Assembly (NCBI GenBank): GCA_026415435.1
Contig: JAOAHC010000014.1
Coordinates: 1-64,000 of the forward strand
Direction of reading: 5' to 3'
DNA length: 64,000 nucleotides
From: Clostridia bacterium
GTDB taxonomy: Bacteria; Bacillota; Clostridia; TANB77; CAG-465
Part shown: in pieces, positions 54,964 to 63,907 of the stretch
Position numbering within the stretch: the stretch's first letter is position 1
Layout: each line of letters begins with the position of its first letter
The notes under the pieces: generated by a model
Told to the model about the DNA's origin: nothing
Databases searched by the model: none
What the model saw: only the letters and a program-made list of their open reading frames with translations
Program-made: the position numbers and the translations under genes

Positions 54964-55449
54964 TTAATCACTAAAATCTTCTATAGAAGGTTTTTGCATT
55001 ATCTCTATATTATTTACTGACAAAGCCTGTTTTATTAACTTTAAAAACCATATATCTTCAGGAGTAACCTCTCTTATCTCTGGATTGCCTGTCTTAAACG
55101 GTACAAGAAATATCTCTGTTTTAGGTATAACATCTCCTGCTGAATTAAGCTTTTCTGCAACTATAGCTTTAGCTATAAAATCACCAAGATACATTTCTAG
55201 TTTTGAAACTATGATAATGTCTATGTCAATTAATTGTCTATCTATGCTTTCTTGTTCTGCCATTAACTCTGTTACTATCTTGGCTCCTTTTGACATTTTG
55301 TCTTTGTCTGGGGGATTCATCGCTTCTTCTCTTAAAAAGAATTGCTCACCTTTTTTCATCCTTTCAAGTATTTCTTGCTTTCTTGCGATAAGCTTGTTTT
55401 TCTTTTCAATTTCTTCTTTGATGTCGTCTACAAATCTAGAAACCCACAT
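54964..55449 (-). CDS. Helical early protein, function unknown
   Basis: A 161-residue protein. AAGGAGGTGGG supports ATG 55449 rather than GTG 55461. Residues 5-80 are a coiled coil (DIKEEIEKKNKLIARKQEIL). The C-terminal half is mixed alpha/beta with TEIFLVPFKTG. It precedes the 51-residue gene, whose ribosome site overlaps its stop. Not recognised. Confidence 0.45.
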   Translation of the reverse strand: MWVSRFVDDIKEEIEKKNKLIARKQEILERMKKGEQFFLREEAMNPPDKDKMSKGAKIVTELMAEQESIDRQLIDIDIIIVSKLEMYLGDFIAKAIVAEKLNSAGDVIPKTEIFLVPFKTGNPEIREVTPEDIWFLKLIKQALSVNNIEIMQKPSIEDFSD

Positions 55450-55532
55450 TGGGGAACCCACCTCCTTAATTTGTTTTATAAGAATAATTGTATCTACTAT
55501 TTTTGATGTATCACATCCTTTCCATAAAACAA

Positions 55533-55560
55533 TAATGGAGAAGTTTTTACTTCTCCATTA
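55533..55560 (-). terminator. Intrinsic terminator
   Basis: A 12-bp stem (55533-55544 with 55549-55560), 4-nt loop, then TTGTTTTATG on the minus strand. The stop of the 3D-domain gene lies in the stem. Confidence 0.75.
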
Positions 55561-56224
55561 TCATATATGCATACCTGGTTTGCCTGCCAAACTTTATTGC
55601 TTCTTCTGTTGTTTCTACAAATATATCAATTCGATAGACATCACCAACTTTTTTAATATATCCACCTCTATCTTCTACTGTAAAAACAACATTGTTAAAA
55701 CCAGGTATAATAAAATCAGTGCCAAATGGTATCTCTTTTGGTGCAGCAACCATGCCAAACCTAGGTCTTTTACCGCTAGCAGTATTATTATTAAATTCTT
55801 GTCTTGAATACATAGAAATTTCAACTTTTACTTTTTTAACTTTTAAATTTGTTATTTCTATGCTTCCCATACCTCTGCTAGCTGTAGATCCTTTAATTTT
55901 ACGATATTGTCTTAATATTGTATTTTCTTCTTTTAGTTTGTCATTCTTAGCCTTGAGTTGTTCTGCCTCTTTATACAACTTCTCTCTTGATTTGATATAC
56001 GAACTCAAATCACTTATTTGTTTACTCATTTCATCAACTTTGTTCTCTAAATTATTTACTTCTGTCTGATATTTGTTAATGTTTGTTTTTAATTGATTAT
56101 TTTGCAGGGAAAGTTGATGATTAGCGGATCTTTCACTATAAATAGGATACGACATCAATAACGAAGCTATCGTTGCACCAATGACACCTCCTTTTACAGT
56201 GTTTTTAATGTTTTCGTTAATCAT
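55547..56224 (-). CDS. Membrane-anchored 3D-domain protein
   Basis: A 225-residue protein. AAAGG at 10-nt spacing fits ATG 56224. Residues about 8-28 form a membrane anchor, about 35-105 a coiled coil, and about 145-222 a 3D (Asp-Asp-Asp) double-psi-barrel domain: TASGKRPRFG, PFGTDFIIPG, FTVEDRGGYIKK, YRIDIFVETTEEAIKFG. 3D domains occur in murein transglycosylases of Gram-positives. An early-expressed copy in the replication module is unusual. It may alter the wall or anchor a phage complex at the membrane. Confidence 0.7.
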   Translation of the reverse strand: MINENIKNTVKGGVIGATIASLLMSYPIYSERSANHQLSLQNNQLKTNINKYQTEVNNLENKVDEMSKQISDLSSYIKSREKLYKEAEQLKAKNDKLKEENTILRQYRKIKGSTASRGMGSIEITNLKVKKVKVEISMYSRQEFNNNTASGKRPRFGMVAAPKEIPFGTDFIIPGFNNVVFTVEDRGGYIKKVGDVYRIDIFVETTEEAIKFGRQTRYAYMIMEK

Positions 56225-56255
56225 TAGCAACATTCCTTTCTGATATTTTGTATTA

Positions 56256-56912
56256 TTATTTTATAACTTCTACTGTGCTGATTTTATTATCATCCATTGT
56301 AACATATATTTTCGAATCTGTCATTGAAGCCAGATATTCATTGTGGGTAACTATAATTATTTGTCTTCCAAAATCTTGCGATATATTCTTAATAAATTCA
56401 GAAATCATAGGTATATATTCTTTACTAACCATTTTAAAAGGTTCATCCATTATTATTGGACCATCTATAAATGGTTCATATGCTTGCATTACCACAATTC
56501 TTAAAGCTATACTAACTATGTCAATAACACCTCCGCCATTTGCCTCCATAGGATCTGTTTCTACTCCACTTACAGTATTTCTTATTTTTACTTCAGCATA
56601 TGGCTTTCTTATTCCTTTACCTTCATACAAGTATATTTTCATTTCATAGTCAGCCCCTAAAGAGTATTGAAGTGCAGCAGTTCCTAATTCTTCAAGTCTT
56701 GTTCTTGCTATTTCTCTTTGTTTTGATGACATTTTTTGAAGAACAGCACTACACTTTTCAAGTTCTGTTATTTTTAAATCCTCTAGTTGTCTTTCTAGAT
56801 CTTCTCTTTTTTTAGTAAGCTCTGATTCTTTGGATCTTTTTATGATATATTCATCATTTACTTTCTTAAGTTGTAGTCCTATCTCGTTCACTTTTTGATC
56901 TATCATTAACAT
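56256..56912 (-). CDS. Rad50/SbcC-like ATPase, C-terminal half
   Basis: A 218-residue protein with a short N-terminal coiled coil and the C-lobe of an SMC/Rad50 ATPase: a degenerate signature (EANGGGVIDIVSIALRI), Walker B with Asp156-Glu157 (GPIIMDEPF), and H-loop His190 (IIIVTHNEYLA). It lacks Walker A. The matching N-lobe is the separate gene at 61989-63299. The start overlaps the Myb-repeat gene by 47 nt, after a GGTGGAGGG site. Probably a recombination or end-processing ATPase. Confidence 0.75.
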   Translation of the reverse strand: MLMIDQKVNEIGLQLKKVNDEYIIKRSKESELTKKREDLERQLEDLKITELEKCSAVLQKMSSKQREIARTRLEELGTAALQYSLGADYEMKIYLYEGKGIRKPYAEVKIRNTVSGVETDPMEANGGGVIDIVSIALRIVVMQAYEPFIDGPIIMDEPFKMVSKEYIPMISEFIKNISQDFGRQIIIVTHNEYLASMTDSKIYVTMDDNKISTVEVIK

Positions 56913-58116
56913 AAACAGCGTCCCTCCACCATAACATATAATTTATTTTTTCTCTTTTTTCTTCTTCTGTCCTGTAATAAAATGTAAATCTTGTTCCAAC
57001 ATATTTTTTTATTGCAAATTTCCATATGCTTAACTTTTTCATTTTAGCAACAATAGATGCCTTGCTTCGCTTTAATATTTTTTTTATTTTGGTCCAATGC
57101 AATGTATTGTAATTTTCTAGTAAAAATGACACTTCCCAATCCTGCCATTTTTTAGATGTATTTTTTTGTTTTAAATGCTTGAATGATATCTTGTATGATT
57201 TTATATTGTGCATTGATGCATATGTTGATACAGAACCAATTGTTCTGCCAAGTTCAGCAGCTATTACTGCATTTGTTTTTCTACCAAAGTTATCTTTTAA
57301 ATATTTTACTTGATTTGATGTCCAAGGCATTAATTTTCCACGTCTATATAATCTCATTGTATGTATTTTTCCGCTTACAGATCTTTTTGTCCTTCCAAGT
57401 ATTTTAGATATCTCGTCGATAGTTTTATCTGTTTCAAGATAAAGATATTTTAAAGTATTTTCTTCTTCTTCTGACCATATCTTATTTCTTTTTACACCAA
57501 GATAATTTGCCTTCTTTATTATAGCCATTTCTGATCTACCAAGTTTTTCAGATATTAACGAAATATTTTCTGACGGATAGTATTTTTTAATATATTCTTC
57601 CTCTTCTTTTGTCCATCGCTTTAAAAAGATGTTTTTTTCTTTTTCTTTTTTCTTTTTTCTTTTTTCTTTTTTCAAGTTAAGTTTAGAAGCTTTTGTTCTT
57701 ATGGATTGCATACTTCTGTTTAAATAATCAGACAATTCAATATTTGATTTTATAGTATAATTTTTTATAAGATAATTTTCTTCATCTATTGTCCAAGGTC
57801 TATTATTACTTTCTGATAATTCAATTTTATGTGCTTTTTCAAATATTGATTTTTTGCTTCTTTTAAGGTGTTTTGCTATATCTTCCACAGGGATTTTGTT
57901 ATAGTTGTTTTTTAAATAATCTAATTCATATTCTGTCCAAGGTTTGCCTTTCTTCCACAATTGTTGATTTCTTTTCAGTCCTAATTCGCTAGCCTTATTT
58001 TTTATTGATTTCCATGTTCTATTTAATCTTTTTATAATCTTTTCTCTGTCTTCATTTTCAAAATTGCAAATCAAATAGTCTAAATCTTCGTTTGTCCATA
58101 AAACAACCTTTCCCAT
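56866..58116 (-). CDS. Protein of seven tandem Myb-like HTH repeats
   Basis: A 416-residue basic protein of seven similar units of about 50 residues. Each starts at a conserved Trp (7, 60, 108, 168, 214, 265, 324) in a (P/K)WT..E..(Y/F)L pattern and ends in a recognition-like helix (LGRS..SI..KA..L.L). This is a Myb/SANT-like or GcrA-like helix-turn-helix fold. The C terminus is basic. Seven linked DNA-binding units suggest wrapping of an extended site, as for a nucleoid-like or origin-binding protein. Target unknown. GGGGGTG sets the start. Confidence 0.75.
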   Translation of the reverse strand: MGKVVLWTNEDLDYLICNFENEDREKIIKRLNRTWKSIKNKASELGLKRNQQLWKKGKPWTEYELDYLKNNYNKIPVEDIAKHLKRSKKSIFEKAHKIELSESNNRPWTIDEENYLIKNYTIKSNIELSDYLNRSMQSIRTKASKLNLKKEKRKKKKEKEKNIFLKRWTKEEEEYIKKYYPSENISLISEKLGRSEMAIIKKANYLGVKRNKIWSEEEENTLKYLYLETDKTIDEISKILGRTKRSVSGKIHTMRLYRRGKLMPWTSNQVKYLKDNFGRKTNAVIAAELGRTIGSVSTYASMHNIKSYKISFKHLKQKNTSKKWQDWEVSFLLENYNTLHWTKIKKILKRSKASIVAKMKKLSIWKFAIKKYVGTRFTFYYRTEEEKREKINYMLWWRDAVYVNDRSKSERDRTTT

Positions 58117-58147
58117 TTAAAACACCCCCTATATCAAAATAAATTTT

Positions 58148-58169
58148 GGGGTAATTTTTTAATTACCCC
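58148..58169 (-). terminator. Intrinsic terminator
   Basis: A 9-bp stem GGGGTAATT/AATTACCCC with a 4-nt loop, then AAAATTTATTTT on the minus strand; weak T tract. It overlaps the stop of the 58163-58411 gene. Confidence 0.6.
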
Positions 58170-58411
58170 TGATTATTTGTCCATTCATCAAGTTTAGATT
58201 TCGCATTTTGATAAAGTTCTTCTATCTTATTTTCCATCTCTTGAATAGCATCATCTGTTTTTTCAGGATCTATGCCAAGTTCTCGCAACTCATTTTCATA
58301 GTTCTCAATATTTTTAATAACTTCATTATAAGTCGCTTTTGCTTGTATTATTTTGTCTCTAAGGTCAGTAACTTCTTTCTTAAGTGCTAAAATTTCTCTT
58401 TCTGTTCTCAT
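58163..58411 (-). CDS. Small coiled-coil protein
   Basis: An 82-residue coiled-coil protein (EILALKKEVTDLRDKI...ENYENELRELG) after AAGGAGGAG, just downstream of the polymerase gene. It may be a replication accessory or dimerisation factor. Not recognised. Confidence 0.5.
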   Translation of the reverse strand: MRTEREILALKKEVTDLRDKIIQAKATYNEVIKNIENYENELRELGIDPEKTDDAIQEMENKIEELYQNAKSKLDEWTNNQG

Positions 58412-58430
58412 ATTATCTCCTCCTTAATAA

Positions 58431-61400
58431 TTACCAAGATAGTATTTTTGAATTAAATAAATTCATATCGAATTTATTTAGATTTACCCAATAGTTTTTA
58501 TTTAACAGAACTCTTATATTATCATGCTCTATATATATAGGTGTGTTTCCTTGCACTAAATCATTGTTTTCTATATATTTCATAACATCTACACTTTGTT
58601 CAGGGTTAGCAAGCTTAATTATAAGTCTATCAACTATTTCATCTTCGACAGGTAAAACATTTTCACATATTATTGTTGGTGGTTCTTCTGATTCTATTTT
58701 TAAATATCCTTCAATTTTATAAATATTATCTGGCTTTAATTTATCTTTTATATCTTCGTATGTTTGAGGCCATATAATCATTCTTGCTATTCCATTCAAA
58801 TCTTCTACAACTACGTTTGCCATTAGAGTCTTTTTCTTGGTTACTCTCGGCACTATTTCGTTAATAATTCCAATAAACTTAACTCTTTGCCTATCTCTTA
58901 CATTTGATGCAATCATTATTGCACCAGTACCTTCGTCAACTTCGTAATCGATGTCAGATGTTTTAAAGTTAGAATATGTTTTAATTGAATAAGCATATTT
59001 ATAAAGCGGATTTCCTGTTAAATAAAGCCCTAGATATTTTTTCTCTAACCTCAACATAACTTCTTCTGGCAATTCTTTGAGCTTTGGTATTAAATCATCT
59101 ATTTTAAGTCTTTCTTCAAAATCAAAACTATCGATTTTTCCGCTTTTAATTGCTCTTGTTCTTGCTTGTTTTACCTTTGCCAACCTATCTGTTATATCAT
59201 CTAATGCAGCTAAGATTTGAGATTTGACAACGCCAAGGCTGTTAAAAGCACCAATTGATACGAGGGCTTCTAGAGTTTGTTTGTTTATTACATCAGCAGT
59301 TCTGATTAAAAAATCTGAAAATGACTCAAATTTTCTCTCATCTCTTATTGGCTTAATAGCTTTCAATACGTTTTCGGAAGCATGCTTAACATTTAATGAA
59401 TACGCTATTTTGCCATTTGGTAATGGAATAAACTTATCTACACTTAAGTTTATGTCTGGTTCTATAATTTCTATTCCAAGTTCCCTTCTGCAATAATTTA
59501 TATAGTTTGCTATTCTGCTTTGATTACCCTGAACAGAATTCATTAATGCAGCCATGAACTCAACAGGATAGTAATAAGCAAGCCAAGCTGTAACGTAAGC
59601 TACATATGCGTAGGCAGCAGCATGGGATTTGTTAAAACAATATGAAGCAAAATCCTCCATCAAATCAAAAAATTGCTCCAGTTCCTCTTTTGAGTGTCCA
59701 AGTGCCAATCCGCCAGGTATCGCATGAGGATACTTTACTATTCTCCCTTCTTCATCAACATCCTCTTCTTTTCTTCCATATATGAACCATTGCTTATGAA
59801 GTGGAATAAGTTTCTTTTTCTTTTTACTTATAACTTTTCTAAATCCATCAGAGTCTGATTTATCGTATCCAGCAATTTCAACGACAGTACGCATACATTG
59901 TTCTTGATAACACAAAACACCATATGTTTCTTTTAAAATAGGCTCTAGTTTAGGAAAAGGATATATTATTTTGTTTGGGTTGCGTTTATTGTATAAAAAT
60001 CGAGGTATTTCTTTCATTGGTCCAGGTCTATATAAAGAAATTCCAGCTATTATGTCTTCTATGCTGTCTGGTTTAAGTTCCTCCATAAACTTTGTCATTC
60101 CTGCACCTTCAAGTTGGAATATACCAACTGTTTTCCCATCTTTAATCAATTTAAGTGGTGCAAGATCCTCAACCTTATACAATTGATCAAGGTCAATATG
60201 TTTGTTGTGATTTTTTTCAATAAACTCAATACATTCTCCAATAACGCCCAATGTCTTTAAACCAAGAAAGTCCATTTTTAAAAGACCTAATTCCTCAAGT
60301 ATATTTTTATCGTATTGAGCAACTATAGCACCGTCATTATTCCATAAAGGAACATACTTTGTTAAACCCTGCTTATCTGTTATCAGTACACCCGCTGCGT
60401 GCGTTGATGTGTTTAATGGCAATCCTTCAAGAGCCATTGATACGTCAAGCAAATACCTTATTTTTTCATCTGTATCATATTTTCTTTTTAATTCAGGGTT
60501 TAATTCAAGTGCCTTAAATATTGTTATGTCTGGTTCAGCTGGTATCATCTTCGCTATTTGGTCGTATAATGAATATTCATAATTTATTGCTTTTCCAACC
60601 TGTCTTATTACCGATCTTGCAGCCATTGTTCCGAATGTTATTATTTGACAAACTGAATTTCTGCCATACTTTTCTATAACATAATCTATTACTTCTTGTC
60701 TCCTGGTATCTTGGAAGTCGCTATCTACATCAGGCATTGATACTCTGCTTGGATCAAGGAACCTTTCAAATATAAGATTGTATTTTATTGGATCAATTTT
60801 TGTTACACCTAAAGCATAGAGTAATATCGAACCTGCTCCACTTCCTCTTCCTGGACCAACAAGTATTGGTTTCCACCCTGCAGGAGAAGGATCACCATAG
60901 TTTTTCGAACCTTCTTTGCAAAATCTAAAAAAGTCCCAAACTATAAGGAAATAGTTTACGTATCCCATTTTGTTAACAACAGAAAGTTCGTATTCGGCTC
61001 TTTCTATTATTTCTTGCGGCAATGGTGTTCCATATAATTTTTCTAATCCTTGATACGATAACATCCTAAGAAAATCAAAGTTATCCCCATTAAAATCTTT
61101 TGGGATTTCAAATGGCGGTAATTTGTTAACACCAAACTCAAAACTAACATGGCATCTCTCGGCAATTTTAACTGTATTTTCAAGAGCTTCTGGCACATAT
61201 TCAAATAAATTCCACATTTCTTCAGCTGATTTAACATAAAATTCATCTGTCGGATATCTCTTTCTTTTTTCATCATCAACAGTTGTTTTTGCTTGAATTA
61301 CCATAAGTATATCGTGTTCTTTATAATTATCTCTAGTTATATAATGACAATCATTTGTAACCACAAGTGGTATTCCAGTCTCTTCACTTAGTCTTATAAG

Positions 61401-61970
61401 TTGTGTGTTAACCATAACTTGTTCAGGCATTCTATGATCTTGAAGCTCTAAAAAGAAATTTCCTCTACCAAATATCTCATCGTATTCTAATGCTTCTCTT
61501 TTTGCACCCTCATAATCATTATTTAATAGCATTTGTTGAACAGATCCACCAAGGCAAGCTGATAGTGCTATCAATCCTTTTGAATGCTCTCTTAATTTTC
61601 TTTTATCTGTTCTTGGTCTGTAATAAAAACCATTTATTGCAGCATCACTAGCTATTTCTAATAAATTTTGGTATCCTTCGTTATTTTCACAAAGAAGTAC
61701 TAAGTGATAATTTGCATTGTCTATATGTGCTTCTTTAACAGTATTAAATCTTGGTGCTACATATGTTTCCATTCCTGGTATCACTTCAATTCCATCAGCT
61801 TTTAATTCTTTGTAAAAATTTACAACACCAAACATTACTCCATGATCTGTAATAGCTACTTTTTTCATGCCAAGTTCCTTTAATCTCTTGCTTAATTCCT
61901 TAGGTTTTATCATAGCATCAGATAAAGAGTATTGTGTGTGTAAATGCAGATGCACAAAGTCTCTATTCAT
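58431..61970 (-). CDS. dnaE: DNA polymerase III alpha subunit, DnaE type
   Basis: A 1179-residue bacterial-type replicative polymerase. An N-terminal PHP domain (FVHLHLHTQYS, ITDHG) is followed by the C-family palm with Asp414, Asp416 and Asp418 (MPDVDSDF), the 'GPGRGSGAGS' and 'STHAAGVLI' motifs, and a helix-hairpin-helix and OB-fold C terminus. No exonuclease insertion is visible, so it is DnaE, not PolC. The usual clamp-binding site (Q..LF after the HhH region) reads SGKIDSF here. It should replicate phage DNA with the primase-helicase and clamp. GGGGGAG precedes the ATG. Confidence 0.95.
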   Translation of the reverse strand: MNRDFVHLHLHTQYSLSDAMIKPKELSKRLKELGMKKVAITDHGVMFGVVNFYKELKADGIEVIPGMETYVAPRFNTVKEAHIDNANYHLVLLCENNEGYQNLLEIASDAAINGFYYRPRTDKRKLREHSKGLIALSACLGGSVQQMLLNNDYEGAKREALEYDEIFGRGNFFLELQDHRMPEQVMVNTQLIRLSEETGIPLVVTNDCHYITRDNYKEHDILMVIQAKTTVDDEKRKRYPTDEFYVKSAEEMWNLFEYVPEALENTVKIAERCHVSFEFGVNKLPPFEIPKDFNGDNFDFLRMLSYQGLEKLYGTPLPQEIIERAEYELSVVNKMGYVNYFLIVWDFFRFCKEGSKNYGDPSPAGWKPILVGPGRGSGAGSILLYALGVTKIDPIKYNLIFERFLDPSRVSMPDVDSDFQDTRRQEVIDYVIEKYGRNSVCQIITFGTMAARSVIRQVGKAINYEYSLYDQIAKMIPAEPDITIFKALELNPELKRKYDTDEKIRYLLDVSMALEGLPLNTSTHAAGVLITDKQGLTKYVPLWNNDGAIVAQYDKNILEELGLLKMDFLGLKTLGVIGECIEFIEKNHNKHIDLDQLYKVEDLAPLKLIKDGKTVGIFQLEGAGMTKFMEELKPDSIEDIIAGISLYRPGPMKEIPRFLYNKRNPNKIIYPFPKLEPILKETYGVLCYQEQCMRTVVEIAGYDKSDSDGFRKVISKKKKKLIPLHKQWFIYGRKEEDVDEEGRIVKYPHAIPGGLALGHSKEELEQFFDLMEDFASYCFNKSHAAAYAYVAYVTAWLAYYYPVEFMAALMNSVQGNQSRIANYINYCRRELGIEIIEPDINLSVDKFIPLPNGKIAYSLNVKHASENVLKAIKPIRDERKFESFSDFLIRTADVINKQTLEALVSIGAFNSLGVVKSQILAALDDITDRLAKVKQARTRAIKSGKIDSFDFEERLKIDDLIPKLKELPEEVMLRLEKKYLGLYLTGNPLYKYAYSIKTYSNFKTSDIDYEVDEGTGAIMIASNVRDRQRVKFIGIINEIVPRVTKKKTLMANVVVEDLNGIARMIIWPQTYEDIKDKLKPDNIYKIEGYLKIESEEPPTIICENVLPVEDEIVDRLIIKLANPEQSVDVMKYIENNDLVQGNTPIYIEHDNIRVLLNKNYWVNLNKFDMNLFNSKILSW

Positions 61971-61988
61971 GCAGACTCCCCCTTAGCA

Positions 61989-63299
61989 TTACAAAATGTC
62001 TTTTATATTTCTTAATTTTTCCTCCGTCATCTCTGACATGCAAACAGGGCATTTTTGATTGTCTAATAAAGCTTGTTTGTATTCATTCAGCTTATTATTG
62101 TATTGATTATCTAGGTCTTTTATAATTTTATCCCCATTTGCTTTTCTGTTGTTTTGTTCGTCATACTTTTTCTTAATCTGTTTTATTGTCTCAATATCAA
62201 TAAGTGTTTTTTGGCAATAAAACAAGTTTTCTATGACTTCTTCTATTTCTTTTGTATCAATCATATATTTTTGCAAATTATTGGCTTTAACTTTTTCAGC
62301 TATTAACTTTTTGTTTGTGGCTGAAACTTTAGATGTTTTTGACACAAGCTGCAACATTTCATCCACCTCACTCGCAACTTTATCAAGGTCTTCAATTTTA
62401 ACAGTTTTAATCAAATCTTCTATGCTGTTCTTTTTAGTTATCTCATCACTCAATTGTTTATTTAGTCTATTTATCGTATTTAGCTTTGATTGCAGTACGG
62501 ATATGAGTTCAACCACTGTAACAAGCTCATTGATTTCAGTTTCCTTTGATATTATTGACTCTAGCAAGCTCTTTTGCTTTATCAGTGTTAAGATTTTTGT
62601 TTTTGCAGAATCTATTTTTCTAAGTTTGGATTGTAATTCTGTCATTTTATCTAGATTTTTCTGAATTGAATTTATATCTTTCTCCATTTTACCTAGATTT
62701 CTAAGTTCTTTAAGTTGTTGTTTTGTGTCTGATAGTTCTGCTTTTATTGTTTTAGCTATTGCTTTGTTTTCTCTAATTTCAAGAGAAGTATTTTTAATTG
62801 CTAAATCAACAATATCTGTGTTTGCTAATTTTCCTATTATAACAGCTTTTGTTTGAGAGCTTTCTGCTAAAAAGAACGGTTGACTCATTTGCGTACATAG
62901 ATTAAGAGATTGCTTTTCTCCAAAAAAATCAACTTCTTTCATTTGGTGAAAATCTAACACTTCTTGCACTGGACCAACACCAAAAGCTTCAAGATGAATT
63001 ACTGTCCCATCACTATTTATTAAATCATAATAATTGTCTTTATTGCTTCTATATCTTTTTATAGATGTTCCATCATTAAAATATAATTCTACATAACATG
63101 TTGTTTGTCCATGTCGTATAAAGTCTGTCCCTGATGGAGTGTTATATAAGCACCACTTAATACCCCTTATTATAGCTGATTTACCTTTATCTGTTGGTCC
63201 AACAATCGCTGTAAAATCAGCAAAAGGTATTTCGGAGTGTTCGTGGCTTTGAAAATTATGCAAAATAATTTTTTCTATCTTTTTCAACACACTCACCAT
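61989..63299 (-). CDS. Rad50/SbcC-like ATPase, N-terminal half with zinc hook
   Basis: A 436-residue protein with the N-lobe of a Rad50/SbcC ATPase: Walker A GPTDKGKS (34-41) after IILHNFQSHEHSEIPF. A long coiled coil (about 170-410) ends in a zinc hook CPVC (Cys417, Cys420) close to the C terminus. There is no Walker B; that lobe is encoded at 56256-56912. Together they would make one ATPase split at the hook. Start ATG 63299 has its site immediately upstream; a TTG at 63287 is an alternative with better spacing. Confidence 0.75.
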   Translation of the reverse strand: MVSVLKKIEKIILHNFQSHEHSEIPFADFTAIVGPTDKGKSAIIRGIKWCLYNTPSGTDFIRHGQTTCYVELYFNDGTSIKRYRSNKDNYYDLINSDGTVIHLEAFGVGPVQEVLDFHQMKEVDFFGEKQSLNLCTQMSQPFFLAESSQTKAVIIGKLANTDIVDLAIKNTSLEIRENKAIAKTIKAELSDTKQQLKELRNLGKMEKDINSIQKNLDKMTELQSKLRKIDSAKTKILTLIKQKSLLESIISKETEINELVTVVELISVLQSKLNTINRLNKQLSDEITKKNSIEDLIKTVKIEDLDKVASEVDEMLQLVSKTSKVSATNKKLIAEKVKANNLQKYMIDTKEIEEVIENLFYCQKTLIDIETIKQIKKKYDEQNNRKANGDKIIKDLDNQYNNKLNEYKQALLDNQKCPVCMSEMTEEKLRNIKDIL

Positions 63300-63401
63300 C
63301 CCTACTATTAATTACTCCAGTCCATATAGTACCTAATACAAAGCCTATCAATAATATAACCCAATATATTGTTAGTCTTCTTATAAATCAAGATAATCCA
63401 A
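63256..63401 (-). pseudogene. Frameshifted small membrane protein
   Basis: GAGAGGTG is followed by a TTG-initiated frame (MDYLD..) that stops after six codons. With one more T in the following T run, it would continue as a protein of about 48 residues with one membrane segment (TIYWVILLIGFVLGTIWTGV) and end at 63256, overlapping the Rad50-like start. It is either a recent frameshift, a sequencing error, or programmed. Confidence 0.45.
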
Positions 63402-63416
63402 TTTGTACACCTCTCT

Positions 63417-63815
63417 TTATTGGATTAGCACATAATATCTTTTTCCATTTGGACTTGTTACAAAATTAAATACTTTTAAGTCATCTTCGTTATTTTTACT
63501 ATGACACAAGCATTGGCCATACATAAAACTATCAACAACATATTTTTCTTGTAATTCTTCTTTTGTATATACTTCACCATATCTTGATCTTAATTCATTT
63601 AAAAATTCTTCTTCTTTTGGTAATTCCCCTTCAATGAGATTATCCCAATCAAAATCCATAAATTGAACAGGACTCATAACCTCAACATGGTTCCCAAATA
63701 TACATTGAAAGGTTTTTTGATTAGATAATTTCTCTAACACCTCTTCTTTTTTCATGTCTCCTATATCAAAATATCCTGATTTTCCACATTTTCTACAAGT
63801 AGCCTTTAAAAGCAT
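63417..63815 (-). CDS. Small putative zinc-binding protein
   Basis: A 132-residue protein. AAAGGGGGT supports ATG 63815; an upstream in-frame ATG at 63848 lies in the operator hairpin. CRKCGKSGYFD at the N terminus and a later C..GNH, with CLCH near residue 105, could bind zinc. Function unknown. Confidence 0.5.
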   Translation of the reverse strand: MLLKATCRKCGKSGYFDIGDMKKEEVLEKLSNQKTFQCIFGNHVEVMSPVQFMDFDWDNLIEGELPKEEEFLNELRSRYGEVYTKEELQEKYVVDSFMYGQCLCHSKNNEDDLKVFNFVTSPNGKRYYVLIQ

Positions 63816-63841
63816 TCTACATACCCCCTTTGATAAAATTT

Positions 63842-63907
63842 TATACATACTCGTACATTTTATTGTACGAGTATGTATATTATATCATGTTAAACTGCTT
63901 TTGCTAA
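63842..63907 (-). promoter_or_regulatory. Promoter with operator-like palindrome
   Basis: Minus-strand TTAGCA (63902-63907), 17 nt, TATAAT (63879-63884), followed directly by a perfect 16-bp inverted repeat (63842-63857 with 63864-63879), loop 6 nt. The palindrome spans the expected transcription start, so it may be an operator or 5' hairpin controlling the genes from 63815 down. Confidence 0.6.

Noticed and set aside
55085-55807. 240-residue plus-strand frame
   Set aside because: Antisense to two well-supported minus-strand genes, no ribosome site, Ser/Phe-rich composition typical of reversed AT-rich coding DNA.
58431-61970. PolC-type polymerase
   Set aside because: PHP domain is N-terminal and uninterrupted by an exonuclease; motif order is that of DnaE.
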